From Cunninghamia lanceolata (Eukaryota; Streptophyta; Pinopsida; Cupressales; Cupressaceae): a DNA stretch of 64,000 bases. The stretch lies in assembly GCA_027924645.1 (NCBI GenBank), contig BSBN01000888.1:16809001-16873000 (forward strand). The letters run 5' to 3'. The notes under the pieces are model-generated. The model worked only from the letters and a program-made list of their open reading frames with translations. It did not search any database and was not told where the DNA came from. The translations under genes and the position numbers were made by a program. The first letter of the stretch is position 1, and each line of letters opens with the position of its first letter. Shown one piece after another: positions 46,721 through 58,367 of the stretch.

Positions 46721-47879
46721 TCTCATTTTACCTACCACAGATTGTGATTCAATAAGGATTGATTTTTCGTTTTATGTCGTGCTACTGCTTTCTATAGCAC
46801 TCGAGGAAAACAGGGCTTTTACGTGTGATAAACTCGGTATCTTTTTCCCTAGACAATCGTAGTCAGGACCTACTTGGTTTAAGTAAGCTCTACCAATATA
46901 GAGTAATGGTTTTCAGAAATGGATGACAATATTTGTATGACGACTAAAATATTATGGTTACTTTTGAAGTAAGGTTTTAGTTGGCACACTCTTTTGGACA
47001 TGAGTAAAATATGCACGGATAAAAGCAGTTCAATGTTTGACGAGATGGGTAATGAAGTAGTTTATTATAAGTGTAAATGTTCCATGTGTATAAAATTTGT
47101 GCAGCAAGAACATAATAGTTAAGATGTCTTTTTTGTATTTTTTATATGATATGTGTGCAAGTTCTAGGAAGTTTTGTTGAAAATGGTCTTCATATAGACA
47201 ATAGTTTGTGTATAGTGCATTGAAAAGCATTAAAAAAATTGAATGATCAAATGAATTATAAAAGGGTTCAAATGGAGGTAAGTAGGCATATTTTCTCCTC
47301 AATGATCCCATTACTTGTGGAAGAGATGTGTTTATTGTCAATGTTATGAAGTATTTTCTCAATACAATATTTTACATGATGAAATTATGCAATGAGAATG
47401 GACTATTAGCAGTTCTTACCTTTGTATTTTAGTTGTTATGCAAGTATTATGTCATCTATTTTGAAAACCAAGACTTTCTATTGGTAGAACTTACTTAAGC
47501 CAAGTTTAAGTGGAACATTGTTTACTATTAGATGGAAATATTGAAAAAAGTATGAATGATTATTTAGTAAAATATAAAATTTTAAACTATCATGAAGTTA
47601 AGTTTTAATAATTTGTATCTTTCTACACCTTTCAATGTGTCTTTTATTGGTTCAACTAGTGGTTTTCTTTATAGCAGTAAAACTATCTTCACATTTATAT
47701 TATAAGAAACATAATTCTTTCGTTTGAATATTTGGTTTGACCAAAAATGTTTTTTTCTCATAAACAATTCAAATTAAACAACTGTATTTGAATGTTCCAT
47801 GAATATACAACATTGAAGAAGTTTGGAAAAATAATTAACCGACACAATTAATTATTGGTGAAATGACATCTGTCCACAG

Positions 47880-48377
47880 TCAAATTTATCGTACCGAAAT
47901 TTTAGCTTTAGAGGGGACATTTCTGTTGAAGCAACTATCTGGAAATCCCCTATGGGACCACTTGGCTATGGTAAGTTAGAAATATCGGTACAATATGTTA
48001 GCCACAAATTAACAATCATGAGATCCAGCCAGCTGAACAGTGTGTATAACACAACAATCATGCGATCCAGTGAAGCCGTTTTCGGGCTCTATTCCTCATG
48101 GCGGCACAGCCTCCCCAGTTTGGTAACTATGATGATATGCCTGTTCGTTTTCTCTTCAATTTTAGGATTGCTATATTATTCTATTTATCACAAGATGATG
48201 AAGGAAGAGCAGTTAAAGTCAGAGGGAAACCGAAATAACCATCAAGCTACCGTTGTCGCTAGGTGCTCATGTCAACTAGGTCTTTTCTTCTTATTTGTGT
48301 TCTTGACAATCGCAGTCTATTTTTTCGTGGCCATCCATGCCATAAGCAAATTTAATGATGCTCAGAACGCTTCATAA
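47880..48377 (+). CDS. Putative terminal exon of an unidentified two-helix membrane protein
   Basis: Open frame of 165 residues plus stop behind a good acceptor (CTGTCCACAG, exon from 47880, phase 0); its first Met is at 47952. It contains two hydrophobic helices, about residues 82-104 (VTMMICLFVFSSILGLLYYS) and 133-156 (LGLFFLFVFLTIAVYFFVAI), joined by a charged loop (KMMKEEQLKSEGNRNNHQ). Base composition and codon use are clearly above the AT-rich background. No stops occur across 498 nt. I do not recognise the family, and could not find the upstream exons; 44336-44430 ends in the compatible phase. A captured or decayed host gene is possible. Confidence 0.45.
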   Translation, partial: SNLSYRNFSFRGDISVEATIWKSPMGPLGYGKLEISVQYVSHKLTIMRSSQLNSVYNTTIMRSSEAVFGLYSSWRHSLPSLVTMMICLFVFSSILGLLYYSIYHKMMKEEQLKSEGNRNNHQATVVARCSCQLGLFFLFVFLTIAVYFFVAIHAISKFNDAQNAS

Positions 48378-49659
48378 ATTGATGTTTGGGAGGTCTCCAA
48401 TATTTGATTGCGGATAAGATCCATTTGGCCGAAGCATCATTCTGTGATTTCAGCATTGTCTAGGTTCCAATTTACAATTCTATTTTGTATATTTCATAAT
48501 TTTCAAGCATTGTATTTATGTTTTCTGCTCGAGAACATGGATCTCAATTAGAACAATCGGGTGTATTGGGGGACTTGGTAACCAGTGCGTGAATGTGCTG
48601 CTATAAGTATTGAATTTGTATTGCTTCAATCAATCAATCTTTCTCTTTTGTGAATATCTTTCTGTTTCTTTCAGTTTTGGCATTTTTAGTCTGTTTAAAT
48701 AAATTTATTTATAATAAAATCATGAGGATTAAATTGTGTAGAATATGTCTATATGAATATATGGGTTTTTGTATTTGAGATGACTAAAAATATCTTAAAA
48801 AATCAATTATTTAGTGGTGTTAAAATAAATTAAAAAAACAGAGTAATTATAAATAATTGGGATTTTTCAAATTTATAAATGTACTTTTTCCATTATAATA
48901 AAGCTTAGGACAATCACAACCTTTAAAATTTGATTAAATTTAGTCAAAATTCCACCATAGTTACGCCGAGAGGCGTTTCTACATTCTCAGCACGGATGGA
49001 GAACAAGAGCTGAAAGATTCCAGAATCTCTCCGTAAACTTATAAGATTCTTATATAGAATCTTTACAAAAAATAAAATAATACACAAAAATAATAAAATT
49101 CAAAAACAACAAACTAGCAAATAAATATGGGCTATAATGGATTACATGCTTGGAAGGTGAAAGGAATGCACGTTAATCTCTTAATAAATAAGAGGCATTT
49201 CACAAAACTGTGGCATTTAAAACTATTCAAAACATGCATTTCAAAACACCATTCTTGGCACTAACATTTGTAGGTGGCATTTTCCAATATTGACAGGTGT
49301 TTGAAGAAACTTCTTGGTTAAACAAAATTAAAAATAAGAACTAAGATTCCTTTCAAACAATGGACAACAAGCCAATGGACAAATGGCATATATATTATCA
49401 AATATTTATTATTATAATATATCATATTATAATATAATATAATATAATATTATAATATAAATGAAGAAAAATATATTATGAAATTATGTATATTATCACA
49501 TATTTGATATATTATAATTATTATTTTTGAAAATATAATATATATTATATTATACTATAATATCATAAATAATATTATAATGTTATAATGTTATTATAAA
49601 GTGCTAAAATAGCAACATCTAATTGCAATAGATTTTTTCATTTTATTTTATTTTTTGAA

Positions 49660-50010
49660 CTTTTGAACTTATTACTATATGCATATTTATATTCTACAAT
49701 CTTTCTAAACTATAAAAAGTATTCTAATTTTTTAAAAAGATAGTATAGAGTAAAAATAGTTTAAAAAATCAAACTAATATATTTTAATATATTTAAGAGC
49801 TTTTGTTTTTTCTTAAAAGTTTTAAGTGTTTAATTATATTCCCTAACTATATTTATATTTATATTGTAGAATCTTTAAAATCTTTTAAGAGTATTCTATT
49901 TTTTTTAAACCATAGCATATAGTTTAAAAATCAAACTAATATATTTAAGAACTTTTATTTTTTCTTAAAATATTTTAATTGTTTAACTATATTGCATATT
50001 ATTCTATGGT
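49660..50010. repeat. Tandem repeat, two units of about 190 bp
   Basis: AATATATTTAAGA-CTTTT-TTTTTCTTAAAA and the preceding AAAAATCAAACTAATATATTT occur at about 49765 and 49930; units are AT-rich and diverged. Confidence 0.6.
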
Positions 50011-50274
50011 GCTTTTTCTTTAACTATGTTATGGCACTCCCTCCCCTCTTCCAACTTATTTTTTTGTTTTATATAAAATTTAAATTATATATTTATTAAT
50101 TTATTAAATCCATTTTAAATCTATGGCTCATATTTAAATAAACATTGTTTTAAAAAAAAAAATTTAAAATGCATCTTTGTTATTGTATAGAGTGAAATTG
50201 ATAACAACAAAAATTATAGATCTTAAATAATTAAAACCCCTACATCCATACCATCTTCCTCTTGCAAATAATAA

Positions 50275-50510
50275 AAATGACAGATCTATAATAAACTATA
50301 AAATAGTTAAAATAATTTGTAAAAAACCTCCATTGCAAATTCTCTCATTGTGCAAGCCTGCATGCAAACCAAGAAGAAGAAATTTATGGAGAAAATTAAA
50401 TGACAAATCTACAATAAACTTTAAAATAGTTGAAATATTTTTGTAAACCACCTCCATTACAAATTCTCATTGTGCAACCCTGCATGCAAACCAAGAAGAA
50501 ATTTGAGAGC
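50275..50510. repeat. Tandem repeat, two units of about 125 bp
   Basis: TGACA-ATCTA-AATAAACT, ACCTCCATT-CAAATTCTC and TGCATGCAAACCAAGAAG recur in both units. Confidence 0.75.
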
Positions 50511-51121
50511 CTCCAAAAAACATAATTATGGAGAAAATTGAAATAAGGTAGTGTAAAACTATAGTTTTATATGCTTTTATACTATTTTGGTAAGTTTTAA
50601 TATTTACTAAAATTAGAACTCCACAACTCCCTATTTTCTAGCTAATGTGATCTAAAATTAAATTAATGTGCATAGTTCAATTAGAATTTTAGTAGAATCT
50701 TGTATGATATTTAAAATAGAAACCTATTTTATAATTACTAAATCATGTGATTTTATTTAAATTATATACCTATATTTTAGGTAACTCACTACATAACTTA
50801 TGGTTTATTTTAAATATGTTTATTTGTGAGATGTGCTTTAAAATTGAATTTTATTATTTAATTATGGAATCCCTTGTTTTATGTAATGTGACTTTACTAA
50901 TTTATTTGGTATATGTTACATTTATTCCAATTAGAAGAATATAAATTAGCAAGGCAAGTTTTATTTATTAAAAATACAAAAACAAAAGTAAGTGCAAATT
51001 AGAAGAATATAAATTCGTATAAATCATTAAAAAATATATATTGTTGATTAACTTTATTTATTATTTAAAAAAAAGTTGTATTTTATTTATTTTAGAAGAA
51101 AACTTAAATAAGTTGAATTTT

Positions 51122-53645
51122 ATAGTTATTAGATTAAAATTAGGATTAGGGTTAGGGTTAGGATTATAATTAGGGTTGGGGTTAGGGTTAATGTTAGAAT
51201 TAGAGTTAGGGTTAGGGTTACAATTAGCGTTAAGTTTAGTATTAAGGTTAGGGTTTCAATTAGGATCAAGCTTAGGGTTAGAGTTAGAATTGAAGTTAGG
51301 GTTAGAATTAGAATTAGGGTTACTCAATTAAGGTACACATCAGAGTTACAGTTAGGGTTAGGATTAGGGTTACAATTAGGGTTAGAATTCAAGTTAGGAT
51401 TAGGGTTAAAATCATAGTTAGAATTATAGTCAAGCTTAGGGTTAGAGTTACAGTTAGGGTTAGGGTTAAAATTAGAGCTATGTTTAGGGTTAGAATAAGG
51501 GTTAGGGTTAGGGTTAGGGTTAGGGTTAGGTTTAAAATTAGGATTAGGGTTAGGTTTAGAATTAGAATTATGATTATAATTAGTAGCGTGGTTAGGGTTA
51601 GGGTTGAAATTAGGGTTAGGATTAGAATTAGGGTTAGGGTTAGAATTAGGGTTAGGATTGGAATTGAGGTTAGGGTTAAAGTTAGAATTAGGGCTACTAA
51701 ATTAGAGTAAGCATTAGAGTTACAGTTATGGTTAGGGTTAGGGCTAGAGTTAGGATTAGGATTTAGGTTAGGATTAGGGTTAAAATCATAGTTAGAATTA
51801 GGATTAGGGTTAGAATTAAGGTTATTGTTATATTTAAAATTAGGGTTATAGTTGGGGTAGAATCAGGGTTATGATTAGAATTAGGGTTAGGGTTAAGGTT
51901 AGAGTTAGGATTAGGGTTCCTATTACAATTAGTGTTAGAATTAAGGTGGGCTCCTATTAGAATTAGGGTAAGAAGTAGAGTCAGGGCAAGCATTAGATTT
52001 ACAGTTAGGGTTAGGGTAAGGGTTGGGGATAGAGTTATTGTTAGAATTAGGGTTATTGTTAGATTTAAAATTAGGGTTATAGTTAAAGTAGAATCATGGT
52101 TATGATTAGAATTAGGGTTAGGGTTACAGTTAGGGTTTCTATTAGAATTAGGGTTAGAATTAAGGTAGATTACTATTAGAATTAGGGTAAGAACTAGAGT
52201 TTCAGTTAGGATTAGGGTTCAAACTAGAGTTAGGGTTAAAGTTCAATTAGGGTTAAGGTTAGTATTAAGGTTAGGGTTAGGGTTATGTTTAAAATTAGGA
52301 TTTGGGTTAGGGTTAGGATTATAATTAGGGTTGAGGTTAGGATTAGGGTTAGAATTAGGGTTATGACTATATTTAGGGTTAATGTTAGAATTATAGTTAG
52401 GGTTACAATTAGGGATAAGTTTAGTATTAAGGATAGGGTTAGGGTTTTAATTAGGATTGGGCTTAGGGTTAGAATTAGGGTTAGGTCAGGGTTAGAATTA
52501 GAATTAGGGTTACTAAATTAAGGTAAGCATTAGAGTTATAGTTAGGGTTAGGATTAGGGTTACAATTAGGGTTAGAATTCAAGTTAGGATTAGGGTTAAA
52601 ATTATAGTTAGAATTATAGTCAGGCTTAGGGTTAGAGTTACAGTTAGGGTTAGGGTTAAAATTAGAGCTATGTTTAGGGTTAGAATAAGGGTTAGGGTTA
52701 GGGTTAAGGTTAAAATTAGGATTAGGGTTAGGTTTAGAATTAGAATTAGGATTACAATTAGCAATGTGGTTAGGGTTAGGGTTGAAATTAGGGTTAGGGT
52801 TAGGGTTAGAATTAGGGCCAGGGTTGGAATTGAGGTTAGGGTTAAAGTTAGAATTGGGGTTACTAAATTAGAGTAAGCATTAGAGTTACAGTTAGGGTTA
52901 GGGTTAGAATTTAGGTTAGGGTTAGGGTTAAAATCATAGTTAGAATCAGAATTAGGGTTAGAATTAAGGTTATTGTTATATTTAAAATTAGGGTTATAGT
53001 TGGGGTAGAATCAGGGTTATGATTAGAATTAGGGTTAGGGTTAGTGTTAGAATTAAGGTGGGTTACTATTAGAACTAGGGTAAGAATTAGAGTTAGGGCA
53101 AGCATTAGAGTTACAGTTAGGGTTAGGGTTAGGGTTAGAGTTTCTATTAGAATTAGGGTTAGAATTAAGGTGGGTTACTATTAGAATTAGGGTAAGAACT
53201 AGAGTTTTAGTTAGGGTTAGGGTTTAAACTAGAGTTAGGGTTAAAGTTTAATTAGGGTTAAGGTTAGTATTAAGGTTAGGGTTAGGGTTTGAATTATAGT
53301 TAGACTTAGGGTTAGAGTTAGGGTTAGGGTTAGAGTTAGGGTTAGGGTTAGGTTTAAAATTAGGATTTGGGTTAGGGTTAGGATTATAATTAGGGTTGGG
53401 GTTAGGTTTAGGGTTAGAATTGGGGTTATGACTATATTTAGGGTTAATGTTAGAATTATAGTTAGGGTTACAATTAGGGATAAGTTTAGTATTAAGGTTA
53501 GGGTTAGGGTTTTAATTAGGATTGGGCTTAGGCTTAAAATTCAAGTTAGGGTTAGAATTAAGGTTATTGTTAGATTTTAAATTAGGCTTATAGTTAGGGT
53601 AGAATCATGGTTATGACTAGAATTAGGGTTAGGGTTCCTCTTAGA
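51122..53645. repeat. Telomere-like array (TTAGGG on plus), right block
   Basis: Degenerate TTAGGG with interspersed AGAATTAGGG, AAAATTAGGG and related words. A segment of about 1.2 kb is duplicated: ATTAGAGCTATGTTTAGGG at 51471 and 52661 (1190 bp apart), and AGGATTTGGGTTAGGG at about 52298 and 53361. No real coding; the short frames are repeat translations. Confidence 0.88.
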
Positions 53646-53694
53646 ATTAGGATTAAGGTTCAACATTGAGATTAAAATATTCCTTAAAAATAGG

Positions 53695-54075
53695 TACCCT
53701 AATTCTAACCACAACCATAGAAGTACACTTAAAATTGTTTTATAAGCCTCAAAACCCTCAATTTAACTATACTTCTAAATCTAACCTTATTTAACATAAC
53801 TCTAACCATAATTCTGGTTGTAACTCTAATAATAACACTAACCCTAATGCTAACCATGATCCCAACTCTAATTTGTACCCTAATCATATTTCTAACCTTG
53901 ACCCTGACCATAATCCTAATCCTAACACTAATGCTAACCCTAACTTCAATTCTAACCATACTTCCAACTCTAACCCTATTTCTATTCCTAACCCTAACCC
54001 TAATTGTGACCCTAAGTCTAACCTAAACAGTAACCCTAACCCTAATTTTAACCCCTAACTATAATCCTAAATATA
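53695..54075. repeat. Telomere-like array (CCCTAA on plus), right inner end
   Basis: The opposite strand sense to the preceding block. This mirrors the G-to-C switch at about 24530 in the left end. Confidence 0.85.
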
Positions 54076-54276
54076 ATATATAATATAATTTCAATTAGAA
54101 TCATTAAATAATATGATATATAATTTTAATAATTATATATATTATAATTATAATTATTGCATATAATATATTATAATAATATATCTAATCTATATGATAA
54201 TATTATATTATATAATTATAATAATTTATATAATAATATAATATAGTTTGAATTAGGCTTGCCGCTGCGGATGCTA
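54076..54276. other. AT-rich spacer of the right inverted end
   Basis: TATAATATAA-type DNA, inverted counterpart of 24057-24235 (shared AGATATATTATTATAA). Confidence 0.65.
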
Positions 54277-54441
54277 CTAGCATACCTATATTTAAAAAAT
54301 ATATCTAAAGTATGCCGAGAGATATCCTTCTCGAGGCACCTATTTTTTAATCATTTTACCCCACATAGGTGGAAATAGGCGCCTCAAGAAGGATATCTCT
54401 CAGCGTACTTTAGATATATTTTTTAAATATAGGTATGCTAG
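54277..54441. repeat. Foldback/MITE-like unit, right copy
   Basis: CTAGCATACC...GGTATGCTAG. Arms share ATATATCTAAAGTA, GAGATATCCTTCTCGAGG and CACCTATTTT with the left copy. Flanked by TA on the left and TT on the right. Confidence 0.8.
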
Positions 54442-55122
54442 TTTATGTCTCATTTCCAACTTCCTATTCTCAAGTTGTTCTATAGAGGGATTTAAAAATA
54501 GTTGGTTCAAGAGAAATGTCCCATCTAAACGTAAAATTTTAGTATGATTACAATTTTTTTTAAATAGAATGTTTATAATACAAAATATTATGTTTGTAAA
54601 TTTGCATGCAAATTTGATTTGCTACTTGAAATGAATGTGGTGGTTAAATGATTATGTATTTTAGTGTAAAAGTGAAGTTAGCATACCATGGTAATTCTCA
54701 TTTAGTTTTCTTGTCCATCTTGATGGGAATGTTTTAGTGCAATAACATATCAATAAAGGGTATGCTTTTGTATTAGGTTTTGCTTATATTTTCATCTATA
54801 TTTATCTTTAATTTACTCCCACTCTATATTTTTATTTCTCACCTCAAACTCAATATTTTATCCTATTAGATCATTTTTTAGTGATGCAGAATTGATCCAG
54901 GTCAATTGTCACAACCTTAGAATTAGTGCCTAATTATAATATTTGATTAATGCAATTATTTTGTGATTGAAAAATAATAAGGAAATATTATTATCATTTA
55001 TCTTTTGATTTGATGACTATTAGAAAGGTTTAATAATGATTTTTTTAAAAAATTTGACTAACTATAATTTTGTGAGTATGATGTGATCGGTCAGAGAGAA
55101 AGTATCATCAAGGAGAGGGTGT
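54442..55122. other. Intergenic DNA, no gene seen
   Basis: AT-rich. The last 170 bp (from about 54950) resemble 60480-60660 (shared CTAACTA-AAT-TTGTG, GAGAGAAAGTATCATCA, GTGTCTAGC), so it is part of an older repeat family. Confidence 0.55.
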
Positions 55123-55127
55123 CTAGC
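55123..55127. other. Target-site duplication CTAGC (left)
   Basis: CTAGC before the left LTR; CTAGC again at 58183-58187 after the right LTR. Confidence 0.85.
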
Positions 55128-56380
55128 TGTAATGTCCCCTTCTAGCAAGCCTAAAATTTTTCCAACCCCTATTATAATCCTTAGGTTTTACCCTAAGGCC
55201 CTCCTTGGCTTTTACACCAAGGCCTAATCCACTTGTTCTGAGACAAGGGACATTTCAATTAACCATGCTTGGCCATTTCATCCTACCTCACAACCTTATG
55301 TCTTAATAATCATTCTTGCTCTCTTGTTAATAGCCATTGACTTGGCTTCTTATTTCATTATTCAAATTCATCCTATCATGATCATTCATATTGTAGTTCA
55401 TTAAAACTATTCATGATCATTTATCCTCTTTATATACATAAACAAATTTTGAAGATCATTCATACTATATGCTGTCATATGCAATGGGATAAAATTCAAA
55501 GTATAAAGTAATGCATAATCTATGTATTCAAAATGCAATCCTATAGACATGGATCAGAACTTATTATGCTTCAACAGATCAATATATAAATCTAATTTTT
55601 GTTGTGTATTTAGGTTTATGCAGACTAAATGTTATGAACCAAGGAATGCTACAATTGTTTATGGAAATGTATTTTAGTGCATCGATTATGTAGATTGAAA
55701 GACACATTATATACATCAAGTCTTCATATTAGTCAATTCACATTGTACTAGAGTAGATTCTAACAGTCAATAACTTATAGTTGATAATAAATAAATCATA
55801 CCTTTGTGAGTATTCAATTTCCAATGGTCAATGTGATGTAGCCACTGGCAATTCACAATCTTTTAATATGTCAATATTTTCTATGACTGAGAACAAGAAG
55901 TATGATGCTTCGCTTATGATCCGATTTGTATATGTATTATTATTCTTTGGATTGTTATTGGTAGAGATAGATCAAAATACTATTTGTGTTTATATTTGAA
56001 AGGCTTCTCTGAATCATGTATTTGCTTGAATGATGTTCGATGCCCTAAAATTCATCCTCATTGCCTTTTTAAAGCCCTAAATGGGATGTCATTTCAACAG
56101 TCACCTTGTTTGGAGACCCTACCTTTTCATAACCGCGAGCTTAACCTCTAATTAATCACCTCATTACCATCGACTCTCATGGATTAGGAGTTTTCAAAAT
56201 GCTTTATTTTTAATTCTTATTTGTTTTATACCTTTTGTCTTTTAGTGCCACATCATCTACTGACTTATTTGCCATTGGTTTTGTCTTATTCCTATTTTGT
56301 CTTCTTCTTCAATTCATGTTAAGGAAATAATGGAGATGAGTATTTTCCAATATTTAATTGGAAGTTATCGTATCATGACA
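55128..56380 (-). repeat. 3' LTR of the gypsy derivative
   Basis: Starts TGTAATGTCCCC and ends TATCATGACA, directly before the polypyrimidine GGCCTCCCCTC (PPT on the minus strand). From about 55850 it matches 57640-58182 closely. Confidence 0.85.
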
Positions 56381-56381
56381 G

Positions 56382-56395
56382 GCCTCCCCTCTTGA
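56382..56395 (-). other. Polypurine tract of the gypsy derivative
   Basis: The minus strand reads CAAGAGGGGAGGCC right before the LTR start TGTCATGA. Confidence 0.75.
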
Positions 56396-56447
56396 GATTG
56401 CTTGTCCTCAAGCAATCGTAATTTCTTTGGGACTCTGGATTTTAAGA

Positions 56448-57500
56448 TCAATTTTCTTTGCTTCTTTTATTTGAAGTTGCTTCACTTTCTTCCTGAATTT
56501 CTTTGTCGAGTATGATTTCTATATTGTGTGCTTGAGCTCTTTTCCCACATTTATGTTTGGCTTCCCATTTCTCATTACATCTAAAGCACGTGTTTCCTTT
56601 TGTAAGGTCTTTACACTTGTGTCCGGGTTTCCATGCTTCTCTGCAATCAAAACAAAGGTTCTTTACTTTTAGTTCTTCGCGGTCCTTGTACGGAAGATAT
56701 GGTTTCTCATGTCCATTTTCATTCCTTAGGCATACATGTCTTGATTTCCATGATTCTCCATATTTATGGCATGGATTCTTATCAACATTTCCTTTCTTAT
56801 GGAGGGGTTTAGTGGGAGATTGAGAGGATTTACTCCTCTCTAGTTGAGTTGCCATTTCGATGGCATCATCAAGTGTAGTAGACCTAAGTGCCCCTACTTG
56901 TCCTCATAGTTTCTCATCTAACCCTTCAACAAATAAGAATGTGAGTCTTTCATCCTCAATTCTGGAGACTCTAATGGCTATTTTCTCAAACTGATTTACA
57001 TACTCATCCACAGTGCCTCTTTGCCTTAGTAGTGTTAGCTCTTAGAAATCTTGTTGTGGATGGCATCTATCAAGTTTCTTGATAAATCTTTTGGAAAACT
57101 CTTCATAGGATGTGATGGATTCATGTCCTTGAGTGTGTTTCCTGTGATGCCACCATTTGTAGGCCAATCCCTCCCAGTGTAGGATGGCGAATTAGAGTGC
57201 ATCTTTCTTGGTCAGAGGGTTATGTTGAAAATAGTCATTCAATTTTTGTAACCACGCATGTGGAGTGATCTTAGGGGTTCCATCGAAGTGTGGGAGATTC
57301 ACCTTGTTGGCTTTTTGCTTCAATTCCTTGTTGATGGGTCTTATTTCCCTTCTTGCCAATTCATTCCTTCTTGAATTGCTATAGTCATTGAATGACACTA
57401 GTTACTCTCCTCACTTCGGGTTCCAAACTTGCATATGCTCTTGCAATATCATCCATGCTTATTGAATTTGAAGTGGGTTCTTCCATTCTTGATGTTTCTT
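56448..57500 (-). pseudogene. Gypsy gag remnant with Cys/His knuckles
   Basis: Minus-strand pieces read in order: MDDIARAYASLEPEVRRVTS at about 57450, then RREIRPINKELKQKANKVNL and HFDGTPKITPHAWLQKLNDY (57398-57192), a decayed gag core (57190-56860), then a knuckle region (56855-56448). That region has four Cys/His groups, e.g. CHKYGESWKSRHVC, CFDCREAWKPGHKC and CFRCNEKWEAKHKC. This is the chromovirus-like gag order. Several shifts and stops break it; no protease or pol follows. Confidence 0.82.
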
Positions 57501-57639
57501 CTTCAAGAAGAAAGGATGGTATAGGAATTCTTGGGTTTGATGAAGTATGGTTGTTTTTGGAGTGATTAGATCTTACTTCCCTTCCATTTGTTGAGTGAGT
57601 CTTAGGATGATCCGTAGTGTTTCCCACCTTTTCACAATC

Positions 57640-57698
57640 TTTTAATATGTCAATATTTTCTACAATTGAGAATAAGAAGTATGATTCTTCACTTATGA

Positions 57699-57745
<47 letters not shown>

Positions 57746-58182
57746 CTTTGGATTGTTATTGGCAAAGATAGATCAGAATACTATTTCTATTTAAATCTGA
57801 AAGGCTTCTCTGAATCGTGTATTTTCTTGAATGATGTTCGATGCACTAAAATTCATCCTCACGACATTTTTAAAGCCCCGAATGGGGTGTCATTTCAACA
57901 GTCACCCTATTTGGAGACCCTGCCTTTTCATAACCACAAGCTTAACCTCTAATTGATCACCTCATTACCATCAGCGCTTATGGATCAGGAGTCTTCAAAA
58001 TGCTTTGTTTTTAACTCTTATTTATTTTATATCTTTTTTTCTTTTAGTGCCACATCATCTGCTAACTTATTTGCCATTATTTTTGTCTTATTCCTATTTT
58101 GTCTTCTTCTTCAATTCATGTTAAGGAAATAATGGAGATGAATATTTTCTAATCTTTAATTGGAAATTATCAAATCATGACA
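57640..58182 (-). repeat. 5' LTR (truncated) of the gypsy derivative
   Basis: Matches the last 540 bp of the left LTR. At 57703-57738 a TA microsatellite replaces a short ATTTGTATATG stretch of the left copy, so it expanded after the two LTRs diverged or in one copy only. Confidence 0.85.
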
Positions 58183-58187
58183 CTAGC

Positions 58188-58367
58188 TGACTAAAGGTGA
58201 ATTGCATGAGGTGAATCAACATACACAAGTTAGATTATCATGTAGATAAATTTGAATGAGTGTGTTTGGGTGTGTGAGAAAATAGTTGCATTTATTTTAA
58301 GTAGATACAATAATTCTTTATTTTTTATTGCATCGTTACATTAATAATGATGATTATGAAATTGATC
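58188..58367. other. Flanking DNA, no gene seen
   Basis: Continuation of the sequence interrupted at 55127. Confidence 0.5.

Larger units (their letters stand above)
42871..51121. other. AT-rich core of the outer inverted-repeat structure
   Basis: 8.2 kb, very AT-rich, between the two telomere-like ends. Apart from the exon-like stretches listed separately it holds: a TA microsatellite at 43626-43662; near-direct repeats of GAGAGGATGTACAAATTTCAA at about 43314 and 43396; poly-T low complexity at 45640-45830; AT satellite-like DNA at 49390-49610; and short tandem repeats at 49660-50010 and 50275-50510. I see no transposase or complete gene. Confidence 0.55.
23888..54441. mobile_element. Composite structure with inverted ends (foldback-like), about 14.1 kb plus a nested 16.4-kb insertion
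   Basis: The left end (23888 to about 24230) and right end (about 54100 to 54441) are inverted copies. Each has, from outside in, a 165-170 bp foldback unit, GTAGCATC, a spacer ending in AGC-GCAAGC-TAATTC, about 180 bp of AT-rich DNA sharing AGATATATTATTATAA, then telomere-like DNA. In both, the array runs first on one strand (250-370 bp) and then switches to the other for over a kilobase, in mirrored order. Homology stops at the outer edges of the foldback units. The flanks are TA and TT, so a target duplication is not clear. No transposase of its own was found. Confidence 0.6.
55128..58182 (-). mobile_element. Ty3/gypsy deletion derivative, gag only
   Basis: LTRs 55128-56380 (left, full) and about 57640-58182 (right, partial) flank a gag remnant on the minus strand. 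A 5-bp CTAGC duplication bounds the whole, so the deletion of pol and of the PBS/LTR part occurred after or during insertion. The PPT lies at 56382-56395. It would depend on another element for RT and integrase. Confidence 0.85.

Noticed and set aside
42429..53959. Open frames rich in RVRVRVR, LTLILT or NPNPN in the telomere-like arrays
   Set aside because: They are direct translations of the hexamer repeats and have no domain or codon signal.
24236..54075. A chromosome end or active telomere
   Set aside because: The arrays are degenerate, switch strand several times and are flanked on both sides by transposons, so they are interstitial.
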